Position numbers and translations under genes: made by a program. The notes beneath the pieces are model-generated. The model made no database searches, had not been told where the DNA came from, and was given only the letters and a program-made list of their open reading frames with translations. Positions 17,690-26,568 of a stretch of DNA of 64,000 nt are shown here, in pieces (position 1 is the first letter of the stretch; each line of letters opens with the position of its first letter). The stretch comes from Geminocystis sp. M7585_C2015_104 (GTDB lineage Bacteria > Cyanobacteriota > Cyanobacteriia > Cyanobacteriales > Cyanobacteriaceae), in assembly GCA_015295805.1 (NCBI GenBank), contig DVEF01000012.1, positions 22,806-86,805 on the forward strand. The letters are read 5' to 3'.

Positions 17690-18922
17690 CTACAAATTGT
17701 TCCCTAACTCCCCTATTTTATCCAACACCTGTCTTGGGGATAGTTGATTTTTAAACCAGATAATTTGAGGCAATAATTCTTCGGTTTTTATTCCGGCTTT
17801 TTCTAGATTTAATCGCTCCGACACAGCAATTAGTAAGTTTTTGACCGAGGCTTTTCGGATTTGATAAAATTTCTTTCGCAGATATTGAGGATGCCAATAA
17901 CCAATGATTTCCAACAGAAAATAACGACCATCCGGATGGACAATACGAAAGTCGGGAATCATTACTCCCGGGGGAATTGGGACTAATTCTACCTCCCTTT
18001 CCAGCCTCCATTCAGTGTTGAGTTTTTTCCACTGGTTGGCAAAGGATTCTTCTATAAGACTGTCGTAGGTTTGATTCTTTGGGTAATGGCTGACTAAACC
18101 ACAATTGCTGTCTAAGTAAAATTGGAATGTCCCTCCCGTCTTCTTGGTTTTGTCTTTGTGGTGGATTGTGGCTGTCAGTTTCCACTTGCTCACATGAAGA
18201 AGGGCAGGTATCATTTTGGCCAAGGCTAGGCCATAACGGGTACTAGGGTTGAACAAACTGGCAGGACCATCTATAGTAATGGTAAAACCAGTCTCGGCGT
18301 CTCCCTCCACATAGGACATAAGTTGGAAGAATTTGATATAGCGGAATAGTAATTTATACTCACCGGGGTCGTTCCTATAAGCGTGAATGGTAATGTGGCT
18401 AGCGCGGTAAAATATCCCCTGTACCTGGGAAAGATTATAACGATGGATTAAAGTGTCTGGGGAAGGGGGTGAAAATTCTGTTAGAATACGATTCTCCTCC
18501 AAGTCGGCGTATAATCCCTCTTCGATTTCCCTTGCTGATACTTGTCTATTTAATTCTTTGGAGAGGGAAAGGGCAACAGATTCTATTACCTGTTGGCGAG
18601 AGGAGGGTGTAGGTGGCAGTTGGGAGGCAAGTCTAAAAACCAATTGGCGTAAATAAGAAGGTTTAATAGGGCTAATAATTTCAAAGCGGGAAAAGTGATT
18701 TTTTAACAGGTGATTTAGTCCTCTTTTTAGCCGGTAGTCAGGGCTATTTCCTTCCAGGATTGCCAGTCTTTCTTCTAATTCTTTTTGACTTTGACCCACA
18801 CAACTTTGAAAACAGTCAATGTGTTGTTGTGCCAAGGTTAAAAATTTGCCATCTAGGGGCAGTTTCTTGGGAATCAGACTGTCTCCCTGACGCCGGAAAA
18901 TCAGTAATTCGCTGGGTAACAT
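17690..18922 (-). CDS. DUF790 family protein, Bax1-like nuclease candidate
   Basis: The 410-residue protein matches DUF790, the family of archaeal Bax1, a structure-specific nuclease that partners the XPB helicase. The start LPSELLIFRRQG and the C-terminal PD-(D/E)xK-like element, PDF near 319 followed by LLEIIGYW near 333, fit that family. The lysine normally expected after E is not obvious. In cyanobacteria this protein may act in DNA repair with an XPB-type helicase, but none is encoded here; function is inferred from family knowledge. It is divergent from the following repeat protein. Confidence 0.8.
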   Translation of the reverse strand: MLPSELLIFRRQGDSLIPKKLPLDGKFLTLAQQHIDCFQSCVGQSQKELEERLAILEGNSPDYRLKRGLNHLLKNHFSRFEIISPIKPSYLRQLVFRLASQLPPTPSSRQQVIESVALSLSKELNRQVSAREIEEGLYADLEENRILTEFSPPSPDTLIHRYNLSQVQGIFYRASHITIHAYRNDPGEYKLLFRYIKFFQLMSYVEGDAETGFTITIDGPASLFNPSTRYGLALAKMIPALLHVSKWKLTATIHHKDKTKKTGGTFQFYLDSNCGLVSHYPKNQTYDSLIEESFANQWKKLNTEWRLEREVELVPIPPGVMIPDFRIVHPDGRYFLLEIIGYWHPQYLRKKFYQIRKASVKNLLIAVSERLNLEKAGIKTEELLPQIIWFKNQLSPRQVLDKIGELGNNL

Positions 18923-19147
18923 CCCTTCCTCCCTGATTTGTTTTATAAATTAAACTAATCTGAGTCAACCGCTAATGTTCATATTGTTAGGACAATTGCT
19001 AGTTTTTTGCTAGGCTTTGTGATAAAATGTCATCCCGAGAATCCTGTGAGGAATATTTGGGCTGATGATGAGTTGAAATTTGCTAACCTGAGCAAAATTA
19101 TTCCCACTATTGTAATCATTCTAAGCAAGAAGAAAAATAAGCCTTTT

Positions 19148-20956
19148 ATGGAGACAAGATGGAAACTATCCTGGCAGACGCTGAGTGTGATGTTGGCATT
19201 AACCTTTGGCAGTATAGGGTTTTTTGCCACTATGGTTTTGTTGCGTTTGCCAAGTCACCCCAATTGCAGTAAAATAGCACTCTGGTTCAGTTCCGCTACT
19301 AGTAGGATTTATTGTGCCCAGTTAAAAGCGAAAAAAAATACCGTTGAGGATTTGCTAGAAGCTATTGAATTATTGCGAGTATTATCCCCAGAGCACCCAC
19401 TACGAAATGAAATAAACCGTAATATAGCTCAATGGTCTAATGATATACTGGAACTGGCGGAGGAGAAGTTTCAACAGGGGGATTTGGAAAAGGCTATCGC
19501 CATTGCCCGTAAAATTCCAACTGATGTGATAAGTCATGGGCAGGTGGAAGAGAAAATAAAGGGTTGGCGTCGAATCTGGGAAGAAGGGGAAAAAATTGTC
19601 CAACAAGTAGAAGCACACCTGCAAGAGGCCCAGTGGAATCAGGCCTTCCTCACCGCCGTCGAACTGTTGAATTTGGACAACGAGTACTGGCAAACCGTAA
19701 AATACCAGGAATTGGTGAAAACTATTAACCTGGCTAGGGAGGAAAGTAGAAAATTAGATGGCGCCTATTTGGCTTTACGGCGGGGAGGTTTGGAGAATCT
19801 GTTAAAGGTAATTGAAATAGCCTCCACCATCCCAGAAACCAGCTACTCCTACAAAGAGGCAAGTAAACTAATCCAGGAGGCGGAGGAAAAAATTGTGGCC
19901 ATTGGCGATGAATATATTAATGCATCAGACTGGGACAGTTTGAGTGAATTGGCGGCAAAAATCCCTGAAAAAAGTGGGCTTCATTCCCTGGCCGCCGATT
20001 GGAAACTGTTGGCAAGCGCCGGTAAAAATGCTCGTTTGGGAACCGTTTCTGCTTTGGAGTTGGCCATGGCAGAAGTCTCTCAAATACCCAGTGATAGTAG
20101 GTTATATCCCAAAATTCAAAACCTAATCGCCATTTGGGATGCCATCAGGGAAGATTTAAGTTATCTGACAGAGGCAGAGGATTTGGCTAAGTCTGGAGAA
20201 GTTGCTGACTTGTTGGCAGCTATCACCAAAGCCCAAGCTATTGACAAAGATAACCCCCTATACCAGAAAGCTCAAAAGAAAATTAAACAATGGCAGGAAG
20301 AAATACAACTTAAAGAAGATCGTCCCATCCTTGAGGAGGCTAAAAATATTGCCCAGGGAAATAATATTCAGGCTCTACAGACGGCTATCCAACGAGTTAG
20401 TCGTATTAGCTCAGAAAGGGCCTTGTACAAGGAAGCTAGAGCCTTAATACGTCAATGGCAACGGAATATAGAAAGACTAGAGGATATCCCTATTTTACAA
20501 CAGGCCCAGGCTCTAGCGGAGAGCAACAGATATCAGGAGGCCATCCAATTGGCCAGTAGAATTACTAGGGGGAGAGCATTATATCGGGATGCCCAACGCT
20601 ATATACGTCGTTGGCGTCGGGAGATTAGCGCCCAGGAGGATTTGCGTCTTGCCTATAGTATAGCCCAAAATAATGATCCCCAGTCTCTTCTCCAGGCCAT
20701 TGAGATTGCCCAAAAAATCCCCAGTAATACCAGTGTTGCCAGTGAGAGTCGTCAGGCTATTGAAATTTGGTCAGAGGAGATTTTAAACAACGCTCGTCGT
20801 GTGGCGGAAAGTTATTCCCTCTCTGCCCTAGAAAAAGCCATCGCTATTGCCAACACTATTCCCCCTGGCACCAGTGCCTATGTCAACGCCCAACAACTAA
20901 TTGAAAATTGGCGCAGGTATCTGTATCCCGGCAATTCCCCCGATTCCCCCCGCTAG
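19148..20956 (+). CDS. Membrane-anchored helical repeat protein of unknown function
   Basis: From ATG 19148 the product has 602 residues. A single hydrophobic segment at about 12-33 would anchor it, followed by a conserved-looking block with SRIYCAQLKAKKNTVEDLLEAI. The rest is a series of roughly 70-80-residue helical repeats ending in variants of A-x-x-x-I-x-x-W, each with an AIAIA-x-x-IP motif, similar to tetratricopeptide solenoids. It resembles cyanobacterial proteins often labelled chromosome-segregation ATPase-like, but there is no ATPase motif. A TTG at 19007 extends the frame by 47 codons with sequence unlike a signal peptide, so I prefer 19148. Confidence 0.75.
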   Translation: METRWKLSWQTLSVMLALTFGSIGFFATMVLLRLPSHPNCSKIALWFSSATSRIYCAQLKAKKNTVEDLLEAIELLRVLSPEHPLRNEINRNIAQWSNDILELAEEKFQQGDLEKAIAIARKIPTDVISHGQVEEKIKGWRRIWEEGEKIVQQVEAHLQEAQWNQAFLTAVELLNLDNEYWQTVKYQELVKTINLAREESRKLDGAYLALRRGGLENLLKVIEIASTIPETSYSYKEASKLIQEAEEKIVAIGDEYINASDWDSLSELAAKIPEKSGLHSLAADWKLLASAGKNARLGTVSALELAMAEVSQIPSDSRLYPKIQNLIAIWDAIREDLSYLTEAEDLAKSGEVADLLAAITKAQAIDKDNPLYQKAQKKIKQWQEEIQLKEDRPILEEAKNIAQGNNIQALQTAIQRVSRISSERALYKEARALIRQWQRNIERLEDIPILQQAQALAESNRYQEAIQLASRITRGRALYRDAQRYIRRWRREISAQEDLRLAYSIAQNNDPQSLLQAIEIAQKIPSNTSVASESRQAIEIWSEEILNNARRVAESYSLSALEKAIAIANTIPPGTSAYVNAQQLIENWRRYLYPGNSPDSPR

Positions 20957-20976
20957 GCTCAGGTAATAACGATTGA

Positions 20977-21591
20977 TTACACATATAAAAACCAATCCTC
21001 TGCATTCAACTCTAAAAAAGCCTTCCCCCTGTCATCCCATACAATCTTAGTCAAAGAACAAAAAGAAGGGGATATGTCCACCTTGCCTACAAGACTCTCA
21101 ACTATTCCCGCAACCGTAATGCCATGGCCCACTACCAGTATATGGCCAGAGAATTGTGTTACCAGAAGCTCAGTCATTTTCCTCATCCTAGTCAATACTT
21201 CCTCCTCCGTTTCTGGGTAGACGGGGAAAATTTGACTGACATATCTCCAATCTATACGGGGATAGACACCCTCCAACTCTTCCCTTGGATGCAACAGCGG
21301 AGGAGAAGTCATCCAATTGGGGTTAAGCCATTCTCCCAATCCTGCCTCTAGGCAAACTTTTAACCCGAGAATCTCCGCAATAATGTGGGCTGTCTGAATT
21401 GTACGCAAAAAGGGGGAGGCCAAAATTCTCTCTATTCCCTCTTTTTTTAGTCTTTTGCCCAACTTTTCTGCCTGAATTTTTCCCTTTTCCGACAAAGGTG
21501 GGTCATACTTCCGTAGTGCCCGTGTAAACCACTCTGGCTCCACAAAGTCCAGTCTTTCCCCATGTCTTGCCAAATACAGCGTCAGGGACAT
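20977..21591 (-). CDS. Histidine phosphatase family protein (phosphoglycerate mutase-like)
   Basis: The 204-residue protein begins with LYLARHGE, the RHG motif with the catalytic His near residue 10. It continues with PLSEKGKIQAEKLGKRL (about 34-50), the segment ASPFLRTIQTA (about 59-69) and the second catalytic His in VVGHGITVAGI (about 154-164). It is a phosphatase or mutase of the branch that forms a phosphohistidine intermediate. The substrate is unknown. It is convergent with the preceding repeat-protein gene with 20 bp between stops. Confidence 0.87.
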   Translation of the reverse strand: MSLTLYLARHGERLDFVEPEWFTRALRKYDPPLSEKGKIQAEKLGKRLKKEGIERILASPFLRTIQTAHIIAEILGLKVCLEAGLGEWLNPNWMTSPPLLHPREELEGVYPRIDWRYVSQIFPVYPETEEEVLTRMRKMTELLVTQFSGHILVVGHGITVAGIVESLVGKVDISPSFCSLTKIVWDDRGKAFLELNAEDWFLYV

Positions 21592-21805
21592 TATTTTACC
21601 ACTAGTCTTGTTGCCTTCTTATGCCAATTATTAACTTAGTTTTCGCAGTGTGGACACTATTTGCGCCATTTTGTCAATTTATTTAATTTTTTTTTAAGAT
21701 TCTTGTCAGAACCATCACGGGAGGAGTAATTGGTTCTAGTCTAAAAATAGGGGGCAAGGGAAAAAGCAAAGAAAAAAAAAATTAAGACAAGGGGTGGTGA
21801 GTAAT

Positions 21806-22168
21806 ATGAAGAAGTTGTTGTCTTTACTGATACCATTAATTCTAACAGCAATGGTGGCCTTTGCCTTGCCAGTAGTTTTCTTTTCGGCAATGCTGACAAC
21901 ACTGATAGTCTTGGCCTCCCTGCCGGGGGTGGGGAGGTGGTTTGGGGATTTATACGGCGGCGTTTGCCAGTTTTTGGCGGTTTTTGGCGAAGGGGAGGCT
22001 ATGACAGGTGTATTAGTGATTGCCACCACCTGTGCCCTTGCTGGCTTCTTGTTTGAGTCTTTAAATCTTTACCGGCAAAGTCTTTTGGCTAACACCCCCT
22101 ATCCGTGGCAGAAACTGAAGACTGTGGACCTTATGAATAGACTAATATGTGGGCGGAGAGTCTATTGA
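21806..22168 (+). CDS. Small membrane protein of unknown function
   Basis: From ATG 21806 this is a 120-residue protein with two hydrophobic segments close together (about 5-40) and a third near 68-85, then a basic tail. I do not recognise a named family. An in-frame GTG at 21794 is an alternative start; the purine-rich GGTGGTGAG just before 21806 could serve as its ribosome site. Its stop codon (22166-22168) directly abuts the stop of convergent panD (22169), leaving no room for a terminator between them. Confidence 0.65.
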   Translation: MKKLLSLLIPLILTAMVAFALPVVFFSAMLTTLIVLASLPGVGRWFGDLYGGVCQFLAVFGEGEAMTGVLVIATTCALAGFLFESLNLYRQSLLANTPYPWQKLKTVDLMNRLICGRRVY

Positions 22169-22603
22169 TTAAATTGTAATACTGGGTTCTACTCTTTCCC
22201 TGAAGACTAGTTGTCCATTTTCAGGGGTGAGGGTTTGGAAGAAGAAGTCTGACACCTCGTTGTTTTCATCAGCCACCAAAACTCTTGCCACATGCCCTTC
22301 CAACATCAGTTTATGTCGCTCACAGTCTTGGTAGGCGTATATGATCAGAATGTCCCCTGGTTGACACAGCAAGGCGGCGCCACCATTAGGGCAAATTTCC
22401 CTGCTACCCCTTGGCGCAGGTATGGCATAGGTTGACCAACGTTGGGCATTATTTAGATTGACTATTTCCAATTCTTGTAGGGGCAGAATCCCCACCTTTT
22501 CCATCAACTCCGCATCGATGGATATGCTGCCAATGTAGTCTACATTGGCCGAAGTTACCCGCACTCGATGTAACTTGGCGCACATTAATCTTACGGTATT
22601 CAT
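22169..22603 (-). CDS. panD: Aspartate 1-decarboxylase
   Basis: PanD makes beta-alanine from aspartate for pantothenate and coenzyme A. It is a pyruvoyl enzyme made by self-cleavage at Gly-Ser; here G25-S26 in YIGSISID. Counting from ATG 22603 the protein has 144 residues, and KLHRVRVTSANVDY (10-23) matches the family start. A longer frame to 22648 adds 15 residues not found in the family, so I reject it. The TAHRxx-type segment of other PanD proteins appears as WSTYAIPAPRGS. The gene touches the convergent small membrane protein gene. Confidence 0.93.
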   Translation of the reverse strand: MNTVRLMCAKLHRVRVTSANVDYIGSISIDAELMEKVGILPLQELEIVNLNNAQRWSTYAIPAPRGSREICPNGGAALLCQPGDILIIYAYQDCERHKLMLEGHVARVLVADENNEVSDFFFQTLTPENGQLVFRERVEPSITI

Positions 22604-22652
22604 ACCTAGCGTGCTACTGCCAAAACCAAATATTCCAGCATTAGACAAACAA

Positions 22653-22805
22653 TCAAATTATAAGCCACCAGGGCAGGGAGAATTGTAGGGGCGCTGGTTG
22701 CATCCCTCCCCTCAAGTCTAACAATTCTACTAGGACAAGATACACCAGCCCCAGAAAAATGGAAATAGCCCCTGTTATAATTGCCACCAATTTTTTTCTC
22801 TCCAT
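22653..22805 (-). CDS. 50-residue single-span membrane microprotein
   Basis: A short frame on the minus strand starts ATG GAG AGA at 22805 and encodes 50 residues: a basic start (MERKKL), one hydrophobic helix at about 6-27, and a tail with the pattern LLDLRGGMQPAP. It resembles small conserved cyanobacterial proteins I have seen with the layout KKLVAI..GAIS..LG..YL....LLD.RG, but I cannot name the family. It lies 49 bp upstream of panD on the same strand and may be cotranscribed. Confidence 0.6.
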   Translation of the reverse strand: MERKKLVAIITGAISIFLGLVYLVLVELLDLRGGMQPAPLQFSLPWWLII

Positions 22806-23141
22806 GGAAATTTAAGGCCTCAATAGTCTGGAAAATTTACTGTTTGTAATTATAGCCTTATTTTTCCCAGTAAAGCTATTAGTATTACACATTTTTTTCC
22901 CGGGTAACTTGTTGAACGTTCCGGGGAACAGATTGGGGCTGAAAACCAGAGCCTATGGGGCTTGATAAAAAATGTAAAATATTTATTAAGAGTAATTACA
23001 GTTGGCCCGCCTTCACCCCTTAAATAGCATTAAAATAAAAGAGGAAGACTGCTTTCCTGTCGGGTTTCTCTGTGAGAATATTACTCCCAGAGAGTCGCGC
23101 TGTGTGGGTCAATTATTGAGTGGATTACCAAGGATAAACAG
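22806..23141. other. Divergent intergenic region upstream of the pentapeptide protein gene
   Basis: This 336 bp AT-rich stretch separates divergent genes. It contains small inverted repeats such as CTCTGTGAGAATATTACTCCCAGAG-like stem halves (CTCTG and CAGAG) near 23070 but no clear sigma70 promoter pair, small gene or RNA that I can support. Confidence 0.4.
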
Positions 23142-24023
23142 ATGAAAGTCAGCTACCTGTTGAGGTTTTACGAAAGAGGGATTAGGGAGTTTCAGGGGGT
23201 TAACTTACAGTCTGCCGACTTGTCTGGAGTGGTGTTGGTGGCAGTAGACTTCAGCAGGTCGAATCTGATGGGAGTGAATTTTGCAAGGGCCTTTTTGACC
23301 AAGTCCAACTTTTCCTCTGCTGCCTGCAACTGGGCTAATTTCACCTATGGTAAACTGAGTGAGGCCCTATTCAACGGTGCCGACTTGACGAAGGCCAATT
23401 TTACTGGCGCCTTTATGGTGAAGGCACAACTGATTGGCAGTCATCTCAGTGGCGCAAATCTAAGTCATAGCAATCTCAGAGGTGGGAATCTGATGGGTGC
23501 AAATTTGTGTGGTGCTATTCTCTATCGTGTCAACCTGAGGGAGGCCATTGTTAGGGATTGTAATCTGCAATGGAGTAACTTCCAGGAAGCTAGACTAAGC
23601 AAGGCAGATATGAGTGGCAGTAATGCCTATCAGGCTAATTTTACCCGCTCTTTCATGAAAGAGGTCAACCTCAGCTATAGTAATCTCAATGAGGCAAACC
23701 TGTATGGTGCTAAGTTGAATCAGGCAAATTTGCGGGGTGCCAATCTTCAAAGGGCGAATTTAAGGGAAGCTAAACTAGTGGGCGCCGATTTACGGGGTGC
23801 GGATTTGCGCGGTGCATATCTTCAAAATGCCGACTTACAGATGGCGAATCTAGAAGGGGCAATTTTAACCCGGGCCAACCTTGCCGGTGCCAATCTTGCC
23901 GGCGCGAATCTGACGCACACAAATCTCAAAAACAGCCACTTGGATCATACCATTATTCCAGAAGCCATTGCCAGGATGTTGGGACTAGATTTTACCACCC
24001 ATACTATTGGCACTACGCCATGA
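23142..24023 (+). CDS. Pentapeptide-repeat protein
   Basis: The 293-residue protein is built almost entirely from A(D/N)LxX pentapeptides from about residue 20 to 275, for example runs of GADLRGADLRGAYL near 225-240, predicting a right-handed quadrilateral beta helix. No signal peptide or extra domain is seen, so a cytoplasmic protein is likely. Cyanobacteria encode many such proteins, some regulatory (RfrA type), most unassigned. Its 3' end overlaps the convergent CPBP gene by 11 bp (24013-24023). Confidence 0.88.
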   Translation: MKVSYLLRFYERGIREFQGVNLQSADLSGVVLVAVDFSRSNLMGVNFARAFLTKSNFSSAACNWANFTYGKLSEALFNGADLTKANFTGAFMVKAQLIGSHLSGANLSHSNLRGGNLMGANLCGAILYRVNLREAIVRDCNLQWSNFQEARLSKADMSGSNAYQANFTRSFMKEVNLSYSNLNEANLYGAKLNQANLRGANLQRANLREAKLVGADLRGADLRGAYLQNADLQMANLEGAILTRANLAGANLAGANLTHTNLKNSHLDHTIIPEAIARMLGLDFTTHTIGTTP

Positions 24024-24819
24024 AGTGAAGAGCAATAGCCGCCAACAGCATCACACCAATACCCGCTAGGGATGCTAGGGGTTTTTGAATACTCCCCACC
24101 AGCCAGGAGGGGAAAGTGGTCTTGTAACAAATTAATTTACAACTATCTATATAGGCCAAAGCAAAAACCCAACCCCCGTGTAAGCCAATGGCCATGCCCA
24201 ATAGATTGTCATCTACACTACGGGCATAACACAAAACCATTCCCAACAACCATAATCCTGGCAATTGGGGTATAGTGTTTTCCCTTTCCCAAATCAGATG
24301 TAGGATAGCAAAAAGAAAACTGGAGATGGTGGCGGCTACACCCCGGCTATAATCTTGCCAAAGCCAGTAGAGGAAAAGGCCACGGAAAACAGACTCCTCC
24401 GCCACAGCGACAAAAAGGCTGACTGCCGCCAGAAAGATGGTTGTTTGGAGGCTAAGGGGGTTAGAGGGGGAAAAACGGAGTAGGCCTAAACCCCATTCCC
24501 ACAGATACACTAGGGACAGGCTGGCAATAGCCAAAACATAACCAGATAGGATAGACTGGAAAAGTCCAGCATCTAGGACTATTCCTATCTGTGTGAGAGT
24601 TGTCCCCTTCAGTCCCAACTGCCAGATTAGAAAAGGAGTAAGGGAATAGAGGGGAAACAGTAGTATTAGTTTTTTTTGAGGGTTTTTGTTTGGCGCGGCT
24701 GTCTGCCATTTCCCCCAGCTTACAATAGCCAGGGCGATGGGCAACCAGATAACCGCCCAAATTATTAAAAAAAAGGCTATCCTGACGAGGGAATGGAGGC
24801 TAGTGCCTGAGGTGCTCAT
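24013..24819 (-). CDS. CPBP family intramembrane metalloprotease
   Basis: This 268-residue multi-span protein carries the CPBP (Abi) signature: EESVFRG near residue 138 (the EExxxR element), then FLFAILH near 167-173 with the conserved His, and a later helix GMAIGLHGGW near 213-222 with another His. These residues form the glutamate/histidine active site of the Rce1-like intramembrane proteases. Substrate is unknown. About seven membrane segments are visible. The overlap with the convergent pentapeptide gene is noted there. Confidence 0.87.
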   Translation of the reverse strand: MSTSGTSLHSLVRIAFFLIIWAVIWLPIALAIVSWGKWQTAAPNKNPQKKLILLFPLYSLTPFLIWQLGLKGTTLTQIGIVLDAGLFQSILSGYVLAIASLSLVYLWEWGLGLLRFSPSNPLSLQTTIFLAAVSLFVAVAEESVFRGLFLYWLWQDYSRGVAATISSFLFAILHLIWERENTIPQLPGLWLLGMVLCYARSVDDNLLGMAIGLHGGWVFALAYIDSCKLICYKTTFPSWLVGSIQKPLASLAGIGVMLLAAIALHFMA

Positions 24820-24884
24820 TATTTGTCATTTTTCACTGTCCCCCCCGATTTTAGGCCTTTTTGGTCCCAGAGAAGGGGATTAAT

Positions 24885-25280
24885 TTATTTTTGTTTTTCT
24901 TTTTCGTCTTCATCTTTTTCGATTTGACGGAGATGAATGTGTTTATAGCCCAGTTTTATTTCAAATTCATCTCCCGGCTTCAACCCCATTTTCTCGGTAT
25001 AGCTTGAACCGATGACTATTTGTCCATTTTTGTGGACACTGACGCGGTAGGTAGCCTCTCTCCCCCGTCCGTCCTTAGTTTTTTCCGGATCGAGGGGCAC
25101 CCCTTTGGCCGCCAATACTGCATCATAAAAGGCTGTCAAATTGACTCGCTCTTTTCCGTTTTTTCCGATGGTATAATAGCCGCATTCCTTTGCCCTTTGA
25201 CGACGGGGCACATCCGCCAGCTCTTTTACTTTTTGCAACAGTTCCTTCCCTGTCAAAGGAGTGGGGTTCACTTGGCTCAT
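24885..25280 (-). CDS. cyAbrB-type transcriptional regulator
   Basis: This 131-residue protein has the cyanobacterial AbrB layout: an N-terminal part with LTGKELLQKVKEL and CGYYT (about 9-40), a middle RVNLTAFYDAVLAAKG, and a C-terminal AbrB-like DNA-binding segment YRVSVHKNGQIVIG (about 86-99) plus GDEFEIKLGYKHIHL. cyAbrB proteins are broad regulators of carbon and nitrogen metabolism. I cannot decide between the cyAbrB1 and cyAbrB2 clades. It is divergent from the SdhB-type gene, with a 301 bp shared control region. Confidence 0.9.
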   Translation of the reverse strand: MSQVNPTPLTGKELLQKVKELADVPRRQRAKECGYYTIGKNGKERVNLTAFYDAVLAAKGVPLDPEKTKDGRGREATYRVSVHKNGQIVIGSSYTEKMGLKPGDEFEIKLGYKHIHLRQIEKDEDEKEKQK

Positions 25281-25581
25281 ATTTTTTCTCTCTTACTTCT
25301 GATTTTTTTTTTCTTTCCATATTTTATCATAACAAAAAACGGTCATTAAATCATCCTATTATAGAAAATTTCTGGAGGATTATTGATAATTTACCTTGGG
25401 AAGTTGTGGGTTTCTGGGAATAACTTGTCCGAGAATTGAGCCAAACAGTAAAGTGGCGACGGGGAAGGGGAATTACAGTGGCAAATAACAGCGTTTTACA
25501 AAACTTAAGCAAAACTCCCTTGTCAGGAAGCCCTTCTGGTAAGACAATAGAAATAACTATGGGAATAACAGCACCCTGACT
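25281..25581. other. Control region between divergent cyAbrB and sdhB-type genes
   Basis: This 301 bp region has an A-rich strand next to the cyAbrB start and no convincing sigma70 pair. Nothing else is recognisable. Confidence 0.4.
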
Positions 25582-26568
25582 ATGAAAGTCACCTTTAAAA
25601 TTCTCCGCAGCCAGCCTAATTTTCCCCCCAAATTCCAGTTTTATACCCTAGAGGTAGAAAGGGGCAATACCATTTTAGAATGTCTTAACAGGATAAAGTG
25701 GGAGATGGATGGCACTTTAGCTTTCCGCAAGAATTGCCGGAATACCATCTGTGGCAGTTGTGCTATGAAAATCAATGGCCGTGCGGCTTTGGCTTGTAAG
25801 GAAAATGTGGGGGGGGAACTAGAAAAACTCGGTTTTACTGAGGGGGAAAAGCCTCCCGTCTTCGAGATTTGCCCCTTGAATAACCTGCCCGTGTTGAAGG
25901 ATTTAGTAGTGGATATGGACAACTTTTGGCAGGACCTAGAAAAGATTGAGCCATATGTGGTTACGGATAAAATACAAACCCCGGAAAGAGAATTTTTGCA
26001 AACACCAGAAGAGCGAAAACTCCTAAACGACACGAGTAATTGTATCATGTGTGGTGCTTGTTATTCCGAGTGCAATGCCAAAGAAGTCAATCCTCTTTTT
26101 GTTGGCCCCCATGCCCTGGCAAAAAGTTATCGTTTGTTGGTAGACTCCCGTGATAACATAACAGAAAACCGTTTGGAAAAATATAATGAGCTTGCCGGCG
26201 TCTGGGGTTGTACTCGTTGTTATTTCTGTAATGAAGTATGCCCCATGGGGGTAGCGCCTCTCACGCAAATCACCAAAATTAAACAGCTAATTCTCCAGAA
26301 AAAAGATGCCAATTCCTATGCCCCCACCCGTCACCGAAAAGTATTAGTGGAAATGGTAAAACAGGGGGGATGGATTGACGAGCGTCGTTTTGCCATCACC
26401 GTAGTTAGCAACTATTTTCGGGACTTAAAAGCACTATTAGGTATTATCCCCCTTGGGTTAAGGATGATTTTGGCCGGCAAATTCCCTTTTACCTTTCACC
26501 CCTCCCAGGGGGTTTCCCAAATAAAAGCCCTCATCCAGGAGATTCAACGGCAAACCCATGGCATATAG
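25582..26568 (+). CDS. sdhB: Succinate dehydrogenase / fumarate reductase iron-sulfur subunit
   Basis: The 328-residue protein carries the three cluster motifs of SdhB: the [2Fe-2S] ligands in CRNTICGSCAMKINGRAALAC (start near 50), then CIMCGACYSEC (near 154) and GCTRCYFCNEVCP (near 212) for the [4Fe-4S] and [3Fe-4S] clusters. It transfers electrons from the flavoprotein subunit to quinone at the membrane. The partner SdhA is not in the window; genes for the two are often unlinked in cyanobacteria. The stop abuts the stop of the convergent HEAT-repeat gene with no gap. Confidence 0.92.
   Translation: MKVTFKILRSQPNFPPKFQFYTLEVERGNTILECLNRIKWEMDGTLAFRKNCRNTICGSCAMKINGRAALACKENVGGELEKLGFTEGEKPPVFEICPLNNLPVLKDLVVDMDNFWQDLEKIEPYVVTDKIQTPEREFLQTPEERKLLNDTSNCIMCGACYSECNAKEVNPLFVGPHALAKSYRLLVDSRDNITENRLEKYNELAGVWGCTRCYFCNEVCPMGVAPLTQITKIKQLILQKKDANSYAPTRHRKVLVEMVKQGGWIDERRFAITVVSNYFRDLKALLGIIPLGLRMILAGKFPFTFHPSQGVSQIKALIQEIQRQTHGI

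Noticed and set aside
21621..21686. 21-residue hydrophobic frame starting MPIINLVFAVW upstream of the small membrane protein
   Set aside because: Too short to separate from chance, with no ribosome site; it matches none of the small photosystem or cytochrome subunits I know.
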